Origin: Castor canadensis
Lineage: Eukaryota > Chordata > Mammalia > Rodentia > Castoridae
NCBI RefSeq assembly: GCF_047511655.1
Contig: NC_133395.1
Coordinates: 72,015,910-72,079,909 of the forward strand
DNA length: 64,000 bases
Direction: 5' to 3'
The notes under the pieces were generated by a model. It was given only the letters and a program-made list of their open reading frames with translations, did not search any database and was not told the DNA's origin. Positions 44,801-55,610 of this stretch are shown one piece after another. Made by a program: the position numbers and the translations under genes. Each line of letters begins with the position of its first letter. Position 1 is the stretch's first letter.

Positions 44801-46398
44801 GTTGAGTTGAGAGGGGACACGTATGGCCATGTTGATGACCTGCTAAAATGGGAGTGTTTCAAGGTGAAATGATCCTCAAAGAGCTGTAGGCTTTGGCAGT
44901 TCCCTCAGCTACATATTAAATCTCAAGTTCTCTTCATATTTTTCTAGGGAATTTGCTTTCAGTATGATTTGTTCTAAAGCAACCTTCCATTTTGATTTTG
45001 CCATCATCCTAGAGGGCTAATGTCTCAATAAAGTATAACTATGTGGTTATTGATGTCATGATAACAAAGTGTAGTTTGTTGTACATGTATTTATTTACAT
45101 TCTCTTTTATGACACAGTGCCACTAGGTACAAACGTCATAAAGGAAGATTAGTAGAAAATATGAGTGAATTCATACAAAGACAAAACTTTCTCATAATAT
45201 GCATCATTGGGACATAACATGCTCATGACAGTAACATGAGTGAAAATTTTATAAGTCATTATGCATTTTCCCAAACTATGATGATTATACATTTCCCTAG
45301 CCAAGTGTTTTAATGGATTTGCACTTGTTTACGTGAGCTCAAGGCACAGGAGATTCAGCAAAAATTGCTACCACTGTTATTTGGTCCATGAGAAGCAATT
45401 CCTTGGGAACAGCCAATGAAGGGATCATAACATCACCAAATATGTGCTGTGAATCTATACTCGTGGACCATCACATCATGCTGCCACCCAAGTGGTCTAC
45501 AAATGAAGGAAATCATCCCTGTCCTCACACAGAGAGATACATACCCAAAAATTCAGATTAAAAAGTATCATGAAGATTCAAAGAAGAATAACTTTCTTCC
45601 TATTAGAAACTACTTCATGTAAAGTGTCTTATTTTTTTTTGTTTGCTACTAGAAATCTATCTGTTCTATTTCAAAAAATATGACAGATTTCATGAATATA
45701 AAAATGGTAATTAATAACTCCCTGATTCCATGTGAATATAGTAGACTGAAAAATATCTATTTATTCTACCACTAAAAAAGGATAAATGTTATTGGTGAGT
45801 CCAGTAGTGTTTGTCAATTACAAAGGGAGACCAGCAAGACAGAATTAGAAAGCAGAAGTCCTTGTTATTACACGTGTTCCCTGCTACCTGTGCACAAATA
45901 ATTTCCCTACAACTCAACTGATAGGGAGGGAATGAGTTACCAGGGAGCTCTTAGTATCAGTATTGATCAGTACAGATAGCAGCAGGCTTTGGGGTAGGTG
46001 TTTGGACCATTTAAGATGAGTTCAGTTCTGGTAGCCTTCAGTGTAAGGTGTGTACAGGTCATTCAAACAGAAATGTAAAGGAAGACCTGCAAGTTAACAC
46101 CCAGAGTTCACAATGGAGATCTGGTCAGAAGACACAGTCTGTAGTATACTGAGATAAGTTGATGTTGCCATCGTAGATGAAATTACCATGGGAAACTGCA
46201 ATTGAGAAGAAAGGAGGTGAGAATAGAGTCCTGCATGCTAGAGTGAGTTTCCCAGGAAGCAGACTCTAAGACAGAACTTCATGCTCAGGCTCTTTGTTGA
46301 GGAATGTGCTTGAGATCCACTCCTGGAAAAGAGGGAGAGAACAAGATTAGGTAAAGGGAAAGCTGAGCTGTTACATCACCCAACAATCTTAGCTAAGC
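44801..46398. other. Intergenic, nothing firmly recognised
   Basis: Unique-looking AT-rich sequence without a supportable gene. Confidence 0.4.
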
Positions 46399-46569
46399 TG
46401 CTATGGTCTGAATGTTTATGTCCTCCCCAAATTCATTTATTGAACTTAATCCACAGTCAGAGGTGTCATGAGGGCTCTGTCCTCATGAATGGGATTTGTG
46501 TCCTTATGAAAGCTCCGGAGGGAGCTTGTAAACCTCTTCTGCATGTGAGATACATTGAAGGCCCTGTTT

Positions 46570-47779
46570 TAAGGACTGATAACCAGAATATACAGGGAAC
46601 TTAAAAAACTAAATTCTCCCAAAACTAATGAACCAATAAAGAAATGGGCATGTGAACTAAACAGAACTTTCTCAAAAGAAGAAATTCAAATGGCCAGAAA
46701 ACACATGGAAAAATGCTCACCATCTCTAGCAATAAAGGAAATGCAAATTAAAACCACACTAAGATTCCACCTCACCCCTGTTAGAATAGCCATCATCAGC
46801 AACACCACCAACAACAGGTGTTGGCGAGGATGCGGGGAAAAAGGAACCCTCTTACACTGTTGGTGGGAATGTAGACTAGTACAACCACTCTGGAAAAAAA
46901 TTTGGAGGCTACTTAAAAAGCTGGACATCGATCTACCATTTGATCCAGCAATACCACTCTTGGGGATATACCCAAAAGACTGTTACTCCAGAGGCACCTG
47001 CACATCCATGTTTATTGCGGCACTATTCACAATAGCCAAGTTATGGAAACAGCCAAGATGCCCCAGCACTGACGAATGGATTAAGAAAATGTGGTATCTA
47101 TACACAATGGAATTTTATGCAGCCATGAAGAAGAACGAAATGTTATCATTCGCTGGTAAATGGATGGAATTGGAGAACATCATTCTGAGTGAGGTTAGCT
47201 TGGCTCAAAAGACCAAAAATCGTATGTTCTCCCTCATATGTGGACATTAGATCAAGGGCAAACACAACAAGGGGATTGGACTATAAGCACATGATAAAAG
47301 CGAGAGCACACAAGGGAGGGGTGAGGATAGGTAAGACACCTAAAAAACTAGCTAGCATTTGTTGCCCTTAATGCAGAGAAACTAAAGCAGATACCTTAAA
47401 GCAACTGAGGCCAATAGGAAAAGGGGACCAGGAACTAGAGAAAAGGTTAGATTAAAAAGAATTAACCTAGAAGGTAACACCCATGCACAGGAAATCAATG
47501 TGAGTCAATGCCCTGTATAGCTATCCTTATCTCAACCAGCAAAACCCCTTGTTCCTTCCTATTATTGCTTATACTCTCTCTACAACAAAATTAGAGATAA
47601 GGGCAAAATAGTTTCTGCTGGGTATTGAGTGGGGGAGCGGGAGGGGGTGGAGTGGGTGGTAAGGGAGGGGGTGGGGGCAGGGGGGAGAAATAAACCAAGC
47701 CTTGTATCCACATATGAATAATAAAAGAAAAATGAAAAAAAAAACAAAACAAAAAACAAAAAAAAAAAAAAAAAAAAAA
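46570..47779 (+). mobile_element. Young LINE-1 with long poly(A), nested in the LTR
   Basis: 5'-truncated L1: ORF2 C-terminus to 47250, 3' UTR with a G-rich tract (about 47630-47688), then CATATGAATAATAAAAG and a poly(A)-rich tail of about 45 bases. An exact 13-bp TSD GAAGGCCCTGTTT is at 46557-46569 and 47780-47792. The open frame, perfect TSD and long tail make it one of the youngest insertions here. Confidence 0.95.
46573..47250 (+). pseudogene. L1 ORF2 C-terminal fragment (open frame)
   Basis: About 225 codons without a stop, ending TAG after SLICGH. The CX3CX7HX4C motif is intact. It differs from the 8648 copy at only a few residues over the shared part (for example HMEKC versus HMKKC, IPLLG versus IPPLG, STDE versus TTDE), so both come from a recent L1 lineage. 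No endonuclease or RT domain remains. Confidence 0.9.
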
Positions 47780-48059
47780 GAAGGCCCTGTTTATAAGAAA
47801 CAAACCTTTGCTAGACAGCAAATCCCCTGACACCATGATCTTGGACATCTCCGTTTCCAGAACTGCAAGCATCCAATTTCTGTTGTCTATAAATTACCCA
47901 GTCTAAGGATATGTTGTCTCAACCTATGTGAGGCTGGAGGAATAGGCCAAATCCATTCAATAGAGCCAATTAAGACCTGGTGTCTTCAAGGGAAAGTCAG
48001 CTTTCAGTAAGGCCAAGGGTGAAAGTGGTTTTCAAAACGTAAATTAATGATGTCAAAGG

Positions 48060-48292
48060 TTTGGTTTACCATATCATGGCAGGTACAAGTAGTAAATGAA
48101 ACCACTTAGCGGATGGGATGGATAGACAACAAAGAGAAGGAGTCAGGGTCTCAATATCCCCTTCAGGGACACTTGCCCAAGGGAGATCCCCAACAGGGAC
48201 CATCTTTAAAGGTTTTACCACCTCCCAATAGTGCCACAGGCTGGAGACCAAGTCTTTACCACTTAATATCCAAACTGCAGCAATAGCCCTGA
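48060..48292 (-). mobile_element. MaLR-type LTR fragment, reverse
   Basis: CAACAGGGACCATCTTTAAA, then GGTTTTACCACCTCCCAATA, then GTGCCACAGGCTGGAGACCA and ATCCAAACTGCAGCAATAG reproduce the reverse of a MST/MLT1-type LTR 5' region. The left edge is uncertain. Confidence 0.5.
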
Positions 48293-48389
48293 GCAAAGGA
48301 GACACCTTGGTGGAAGACATCAAGAGGTTGCATACACCATATTCTGTCACAATGTTCCCTTCTTTGTTCTTCCTGTTCTATTAAATAAT

Positions 48390-48500
48390 TACTATAGTTA
48401 AGTAATAATTATTATTGAGTTTATAGTTCCAGGTAGCTGTCCTGGGCCTTGAAGGTAGACAGATGAATAATGAAACACATTTCCTGTTCTCCAGATGCTC
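48390..48500. repeat. L2-like fragment
   Basis: GGTAGCTGTCCTGGGCCTTG, then GACAGATGAATAATGAAACA and TTCCTGTTCTCCAGATGCTC recall the L2 3' region. Confidence 0.45.
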
Positions 48501-49629
48501 AGAGCAAAATTGGTACAGTTATTTCAGTTAAGAAAAATGCTGTAAGACAGCCATGCAAATGAACACTCATAGCCCAGAATAAATCAGAGCCAGTCGAATA
48601 CTTGCTGTTGATAAGTAAAGATTTTAATAAAAGTTGAGAAATATCCCTTGGCACTGTTCTACACATACATCTCCTATGACTGCTGTTAACTGCTGTCAGG
48701 TGTAACATTGCTAAGATATTAAGTGAGGAAAGGATGGTGAAAATGGAATTGCTGATAGATTTTAGAAGAACTACCTATGTGAATTATTATGTCCATTGAA
48801 ACTTCAGTGTGTAAGAAGATAACCTGCAACTGTTTTAACACATATTTTCTAGTCAAACTTCCACTCACCAGGTGAGAAGGGGTCACTTGTCCTCCATGGA
48901 AGTGAGGCCCTTCTTGGCCTCTCATGGATCATGCCTGTGCAATCCTCCTGCTCCATCCTCAACCTGCTATCTTTTCATCAGCTGACAAGCATTAGTGGGA
49001 CGCTCCAATCTGAGTACTGGTTTGGGGACCCACCATGAAGCAGACCCAGTCTGTCCCTCTCTTTATGTCAAAATCACCTCTCACTGAAACTGGGTTGTCA
49101 CTGGTATATATATACTTTCTCTAGCCCAAAAACTCCACAAGAGGGTCCAGCACCTACTACCAACACAAATTGGTAATAAATTGCTATAATTTAAAGAATT
49201 GAGGAGGGGAAATCATCATCAAACTATTCTCTGAGAATTAAAGAGCATGTTTAGAGAGTGAGCATGGGCACAACAAAATCCTTCCATTTATTGATTTCAT
49301 GGTGAAACCAAACCTGAAAAATGTTAACAACTAATGTGTGATTTTCTCTCTATCATCATTGACAGGAGCCTGGTGTCTATAAACTAAACACTATTTGCAT
49401 GATTAGACTGGTGATTTTTACAGACTCCCAGGAAAGGCTTAAGAAGCAGGCATGAAACAGAGACTGGGAACCTGCAACAGAACTCAGTGCACACACAAAT
49501 ATTTAGTATGTAAGTGAAATGTAAACAATAACACAAGTTTCAGAATTGAACATTTCCTATACATGATTATTATATGAGTGAATGACGTGTTCCTAGAACT
49601 TAACTGTAGTCTTTTAATAACCTACCTTT
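48501..49629. other. Intergenic, nothing recognised
   Basis: No element or gene that I can support before the target site of the U6/L1 chimera. Confidence 0.4.
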
Positions 49630-49645
49630 AAAAACATTCAGTCAG

Positions 49646-49751
49646 GTGCTCACTTCAGCAGCACGTTTACTAAAATTGGAACAATGCAGAGAATATTAGC
49701 ATGGTCCCTTGCACAAGGATGACATGCAAATTCATGAAGTGAGTATTTTCA
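49646..49751 (+). pseudogene. U6 snRNA pseudogene
   Basis: It follows spliceosomal U6 from the 5' end GTGCTCACTTCAGCAGCAC through TACTAAAATTGGAAC, GCAGAGAATATTAGCATGG, CAAGGATGACATGCAAATTC to ATGAAGTGAGTATTTTC. Most changes from U6 are CpG-type decay (for example CTCGCTTCGG to CTCACTTCAG). The ACAGAGA box reads GCAGAGA. No upstream TATA/PSE is visible, so it is a dead retrocopy. Confidence 0.9.
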
Positions 49752-49990
49752 TTCCTGAACACCTATTTATTCAGCACTATTGCTACAGAATCAGCCTGGG
49801 TGACCAACAACTGGTGAATAAATAAAGAAAATGTGGCACATATACATAATGGAGTATTATTCAGTGATAAAGAAAAATGAAATTGTGTCATTTGTAGGAA
49901 AATGGATGGAAGATCCAGCATGTTGAGTGAGGAAAGCCAAGCTCAAAAGACAAATATCACATGTTTTCACTCATAATTGGAATCTAGACA

Positions 49991-50038
49991 CAATAATAAT
50001 AATGATGATGATAACAATAACAACAACAATAATAATAT
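49991..50038. repeat. (AAT)n-like imperfect microsatellite
   Basis: AAT, ATG and AAC triplet runs inside the L1 part of the chimera. Confidence 0.8.
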
Positions 50039-50335
50039 GACATGATTTTTAAAGGGACACTGGAGGGAAGTCAGCAGGATGGAGAAGGGAGAAAGAAGAG
50101 AGGGTGATAGGGTGAAAATGAGTGAAATACTTTATATATATGCATGAAAACAGCACAGAGAAACACACTAAAATGTTTTTTAAAAAAAGCAGTTCATGGA
50201 AGGGAAATTGAGAAAGACTAATATAGATGAGGTGAATTTGGTCAAAGCACATTATATGCATGTTGTAACTGTCACAATGAAACCCCTTTGTACAATTAAT
50301 TTATGCTAATAAGATGTTTTTTGAAAACATTTAGT

Positions 50336-53300
50336 TATAGTTAGTTTCTCTTGGTTTTAGCCAAAGAACCCTATCTGATATTACAGGCATCTTCCAAGCT
50401 CAGTTTGGACCATGTGGCTGCTAATGGGAAGAGAAATGTCAAGAACCATATAAATACAGAGATTTCAAATACGAGCCACAACCATAAGTCTACAGGAAAA
50501 ATATTGCAAGTTGCAGACATTAGTTTGTAACAGAGATGCTTCTCATTTGAGATCTACTGTGTAGAAGCAAGGATTTAGTTATATAACGATGGTTAGTAAT
50601 GGTCCTGAAGATATAGGAGAGTTAGGTATGAGATAACTAAAATTCAAAGGGGAATAAGGTTACTTCCATAGAGAGGGGCAGGTAAAGTACCACAGACTCC
50701 AAGGTAAGAAGTTGTATACAGTTGTAGAAACCCAGAAGATGTCTCAAAAGGAGACACTCAGCTAGGTATCCAAAGAAACTCATAGCTAAGGCAATAAGAT
50801 GAGCAAATGAGTCCCAGTGACACTGGATTGCAGACATTGAGGAGCTACTCCTTCAGCTTAGGGTCAGCAATGAGGAACACTGGAAAGTCAAGATTAGAAA
50901 AAGCAGTTTGCTGCTAGTTTTGCTGTTAGCACTAGGAGGCAAATGAGTTTTATCTATAGTGTTTGCTTTGTTCAAAGGGCTGGTATTGCCTTGTACACAT
51001 TGCATTGTCCAGTCCTGTCCTAGGTCAATGGGAAAGAATGTGAAGATCATGGATTTCTGTAGTGGGCCCTGGTGAAGAGGGACAAAGAGCAGTGAAGGAG
51101 ATGTGCTGTATGTTTGTCAACTCAAGGGCTAGTTGTGAAAAGCCATAAACATCGAGCCAAAGTCCATGGCCTTGATTTTATATGACTAACAGGCAGCCAT
51201 TGAGGGTTGTTCCTTAAGGAAAGGATTCTATTAGGACAACATCAGCTGGGTCAGTAGCCTGATATGCTGGAAGAGATACACACACATACATGCATGTACC
51301 CACTTACACTAAATCAATCAGTGGATCAGAGTAGAGAAACATATCCACACAAATACAATGACCAACTTATCTTTGAATGTGCATATGTGTGTGTGGACAC
51401 TGGGGTGGGTGCTAAGCAGGCATAGAATTTCATGTTCCACTCTACTTGTTAATCTACCTAGTTTTCAGTTGGCCTCCTGAGCTCAGGCATCTAGCTTAAC
51501 AAAGCATAGAGAAGTTCTTTTCTTATGACTGGCTGTCTGCCTTTGAGAGGTGTTAAGGAAACATGGCAGTTTTGTATTACTGTCTCTGGAATAAGGGTTG
51601 AATATTATAACCATAAAGTGCCTTGTCTCTGAAAGACACATAGTAGGGATTTGGTAAGTGCTAGCTTCTTTCACCATTACTAGTACCATTAATGCTTTGG
51701 TGAAGTATTTCCACTACCTTCAAGATATTCTCATAGATCCCACTTTCCTTCAATTATCATTCTGGTCCTAGTCTAGAAACATTTGTCTTCATTTCTTAGA
51801 TTCTGATTTAAAATTTGGAAACAAAATTGAACACAGTAGAAGAAAAATAGGGTTCTTTCTAGCCTGGGCAGATAATAATGTATAACCCAGTCCATAGATT
51901 CAGGTTAAAAAGATTTAATCATTTCTTTTCTAAAATTAACCTTAATTTTAACCTCAATTCCTTCTAGCACATGGTAGGTATTCAATAACTATTTCTTGAA
52001 TGAGTATCTGAATGAATGAATTTGGTAGAGCAAAACAAAAATAAGTACAACTCCTTACCTATTACTTTAATCCTCTCTGACAATGATGATTCTTTTAAAC
52101 CATCCTAAGGATGTCGGTTGCCTTTTAAAGATATATTGACACTTTACTGTAATTGCGGCCAGAAGACTGTGGTCCTTGTCTTCTAAGCTAGTCTTGATTT
52201 AAAATATTTTCTCCTGTTATAAGATTGCAAATTATAATTTCTGTTTCAGGAAACATGTTCACTGCATATGATTTCTAGTGCTATTTTCATACCTAGCTAT
52301 TCTCATTATTTTGGATTTTTTCCTTCTTCCTCATCCTCTAAATCTTTGGAAGAAAGCTGAGAGAGAAGCTCTCTGTGAGGAAATGGAGCAGAGGGCAAGG
52401 GAAAGAGATATCCCAAAATTATTTTGAAAGGTGGTTTTTGCAATAATCCTCTGTAGCCCTGATCATAGACTGACTGTGCGGTGAACTGAGGCAACTACCT
52501 GTGTAGTCTGGGCTGGGTGCTCTTTCAGAAGCAGATCACCCCATCAACATCAGAGTCAAAGAGTAGCCCAGAACACTGCATTGTTGTTGTGTTGGTGCAA
52601 TCTATTGTCACAGTCATAAATGCTCTACTCCCGAGTCCTGGGTCTTTGTTGGATAATTCTACATTGATAGCTACCCACCATGATATTACATGACTTAAGT
52701 CTGCAGCTTTTGGCAGCCTTTGATTTGAAATTGTTGAGTTATAGGCATAATCTACACCTTGCTAACTTGAAAATACTGAACAAAAATAACAAAACAATTA
52801 ACTTGAGGATAATGTACAGAATGTTTTTTCTATAGTCACTCTGCCACATGGTTCAGTTCAAGTCTCTTAAAATATGTATGAATTGCATATATTCCACACA
52901 CATCTCCACTTCAACTCAGCAGGAAATAAGCCCTTTCAGGTTTATTCCAAACAATGAGATCAAAGGTCTCAGATTTCACACGTCAAAAGCTAAATTTGCA
53001 CCCTGGCAAGGTCCTCAAGGTCATACTCTGGAAACTCACTTTTCTTTGAGATGAAATCAGGACTCACATTTTTCCAAAGATGCACAAGTGGACCAGACTT
53101 TAGGAGATGATGGTAATTGCCTGCTGAAGGAGGCAATTACCTATCTAGACTTGCTGATCTTGTTAGCCCTTCTCTCTATATGTCTGAACTCAAACTTGTT
53201 TCCCATGGCTCCTCTTGCCTCTCCCAGAAAAAACTGTTGCAAAGACAAATAGCAAACAGAGAAAAATTATAGGTGATAATTTCTCAATTACAAGTGAAAT

Positions 53301-53959
53301 TTCCTCAAATTTAAAAATATCTAGACCTTGTCATGAATGAAATGATCAAATTCTAGAGTTTCAAACTCTATGAACTTTCTCTTTAAGACAGTCAGGGTAT
53401 TTTAAACATCAGAGGGCTCTGAGTAGACTCTGTCAAGATATTATTCTTTTTAAACCACCCATTTCTTGGTTTGCAGAACAGTGTTAAAATGATTGATTGA
53501 ACAAATAAGTTTATGGTGGTTAAGGAAAACACCACTTACCCAGCTGAACCAACTACAAATCATACATCATTTTGTAGCACTAAATCTTTGGCCTGCTGCA
53601 AAAAAATAAAATGAATAAAAAATAAAAAACCACACCCACCCACAATTCTTAATGACAACACAGAGGGAACAGGTGATTTTTGCATCAATCAAATGCTGCT
53701 GTTTTTCTTAGAAACAATTTCCAAACCCACAGTCTCTGTAATGGTGAGCTGCAGGTTAGATGTCTCATTTCTCCTTTCTGGGCAACTTCCAGTGTATTTG
53801 CAGTAGTACAAACACATCTTTCATCCTTAATACACTTACTCAGAGATGAAAAAAGCACAATGCACTGCTATCAAGAGGTATCATTTGTCTTGAAATGCTG
53901 CTGTAGCAGCTCACAGCTTTAACCACCTCATACAGAAGAGTTTTCAACTGAGTTCTTTG
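50336..53959. other. Intergenic, mostly unassigned
   Basis: An L2 3' end (AGCACATGGTAGGTATTCAA, CTTGAATGAGTATCTGAATG) is at about 51966-52025. Otherwise I find no element or gene in this long stretch; frames are under 71 residues. Confidence 0.4.
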
Positions 53960-54110
53960 CACATTCATTAAGCACTCATATTTTCAGGTTGTTCAGCAAT
54001 GATACAGGGATGAGTAAAACTTAACACAGCCCCTGTGCATTTTATTTTATAGTTGAAGAGATATGAAGGAGTAGGCAGGAAGAAATAATGACACTGTGAT
54101 AAGTGCAGTA
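53960..54110. repeat. L2-like fragment
   Basis: CATTCATTAAGCACTCATAT, then GATACAGGGATGAGTAAAAC and CACTGTGATAAGTGCAGTAA follow the L2 3' region. Confidence 0.5.
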
Positions 54111-54119
54111 AAAATGAAA

Positions 54120-54593
54120 AATATGGAAACAACCCATCTATATATGAATACAATATAACATACTATGCTGTAAGTTGTTGAATATTAGGGGAACATGGTG
54201 ATAGGGAAAGAATAACGGAGGCAGGGTTAATTTGATTAAGGCAGATATATACAGGCCTGAAGTATGAAGGCAAAGCCCCTTAGACTATCAATAAACACTT
54301 TAAAAAATGACGGACAGAGGGTAAAAAATGTCTTTTCCAGGGGTAGGTATCAGTGGGAAGGGGGTGTGATAAGGAAAGGGTGAATGAAGGTGAATATGGT
54401 GGATATATTTTGTATCCATATATGAAAATGGAAGAATGAAACCTGTTGGAATTGTTCTAAAAAGGGCAGAGGGGAGAAGAGGGAGAGGACTGAGGGGATA
54501 AATCTAAATAAGATTTATTGTAAGCACATATATAAATAACACAATGCACCCCCCTGTACAACTATTATATGCTAATAAATTTTTTTTAAGTAT
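54120..54593 (+). mobile_element. Older rodent L1 3' end
   Basis: It starts with ORF2-like TATGGAAACAACCCATCTAT, then purine-rich 3' UTR (AGGGGAGAAGAGGGAGAGGA), ending CTGTACAACTATTATATGC and TAATAAA plus poly(T/A). The left edge is approximate. Confidence 0.6.
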
Positions 54594-55084
54594 GCATGGT
54601 CAAAACAAGGAAGGGCCCCTGAGAGGCAAGAGAATGGTGGTTGTCATGTCCTTGGAGCTCACAGAGGAGACTGTCCGGAAGAGATGTCAGAACTGGGCTT
54701 TGGAGAGTAATTATCACGGTAGAACACTTTGGGTACACGTATTCTGGGCAGAGGGAAGGACAACCCACATATGTAGAGACATGGAGCTATGAACAGGAGC
54801 AACTGAAATCTACAGGAAAAAAATTGCAAATCAGTCACAATGAAGTGAGAAGTGAGACAAGAGGACACACTTAAAAAATGGTGTGAGGCACTGAGATCTT
54901 TGTTTATTCGTATCTTCAAAAAGAAGCCAGACACTTCCCCTCTCCGTTTTGAAAATCCCCTAGTATTTATCCATTTGAACCATACCGTCAGATAGAAAAA
55001 GATAAGAACATTAAAAGCCAAATTATTTTTCATAAACAGAGAAAAGATGGCTACTCACCTCAAGGTCAGCATGTCCTGGCGCTT
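54594..55084. other. Intergenic, nothing recognised
   Basis: Overlapping frames of up to 124 residues occur on both strands with no family resemblance and no splice or codon signature that I can support. Confidence 0.4.
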
Positions 55085-55610
55085 AGGGAACTGGCTTAGG
55101 AGTTAGGCAGGTCTGGGTGTAATGCCTGCTTCTACCATGGAAATCCTGGCAAGTTCTTAAACCTTTATATTTTCATTTTCTTACCTGCTTTGTGTTAGTC
55201 ATTCAGGCAACAAAACACCTGAGACAATCAACTTATAAAGCTTATTTTGGCTGTTTTGGAAGTTCCAGTTGCTTTTGGGCCTGTTGGCAAGGCAGTACCT
55301 AATGGTAGAAGAAACCCTCATCTCATAGCACCTAGGAAACAAAAAGAAAGAAGGGTAAGGTCCCACGTTGGGCACACCCCCAGTGACCTAACTTCCTCCT
55401 ACTAAGTCCCACCTCCTAAAAGTTTCACAGATCCCAATAGCACCATGGGCTGAGAGGACCAAATCTATTTAACATATGGCCCTTTAGGTGACACCTATCT
55501 AAATCACAGTATGAATTATGGTTGCTATGGGAAGTAAATAACATGTTGTTAGCACAGTGTCTAGAGAATAGTGTCAGAACACAGTAACTGCTGCTGTTGT
55601 TTTTATTAGC
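55085..55610 (+). repeat. MIR, split by a MaLR-type LTR
   Basis: The 5' half at 55085-55190 (CTTAGGAGTTAGGCAGGTCT, GGCAAGTTCTTAAACCTTTA) continues at 55510-55610 (TTGCTATGGGAAGTAAATAA, GCACAGTGTCTAGAGAATAG). The gap of the MIR consensus falls exactly at the LTR. Confidence 0.7.
55191..55508 (-). mobile_element. MaLR-type solo LTR inside a MIR
   Basis: On its own strand it begins TGTGATTTAGATAGGTGTCA, has GGAGGTGGGACTTAGTAGGA and CACTGGGGGTGTGCCCAACG, and ends CTGAATGACTAACACA: TG...CA ends and a MST/MLT1-like text of 318 bp. I could not see a clear target duplication. Confidence 0.65.

Larger units (their letters stand above)
46399..47925 (+). mobile_element. MaLR-type LTR, split by a young L1
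   Basis: The left part 46399-46569 (CTATGGTCTGAATGTTTATG, then CATGAATGGGATTTGTGTCC) and right part 47780-47925 (CATGATCTTGGACATCTCCG, then TTCCAGAACTGCAAGC and AAATTACCCAGTCTAAGG) form one ERVL-MaLR (MST/MLT1-like) LTR. The L1 at 46570-47779 interrupts it. Confidence 0.72.
49646..50323 (+). mobile_element. U6 snRNA/L1 chimeric retrosequence
   Basis: A nearly full-length U6 copy (49646-49751) is joined in the same orientation to an L1 ORF2-to-3' UTR segment (from about 49755 to about 50320) with no target copy between them. The composite is bounded by AAAACATTCAGT (49631-49642) and AAAACATTTAGT (50324-50335), a 12-bp TSD with one mismatch. L1 reverse transcriptase switching from L1 RNA to U6 RNA is a known way to make such chimeras. 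The L1 belongs to the older 3' end type (CACAATGAAACCCCTTTGTA, TTATGCTAATAAG). Confidence 0.85.

Noticed and set aside
49646..49751. Functional U6 snRNA gene
   Set aside because: It has many CpG-decay substitutions, an altered ACAGAGA box, no T-run terminator directly after the 3' end and no visible upstream TATA/PSE; it lies inside an L1 retro-insertion.
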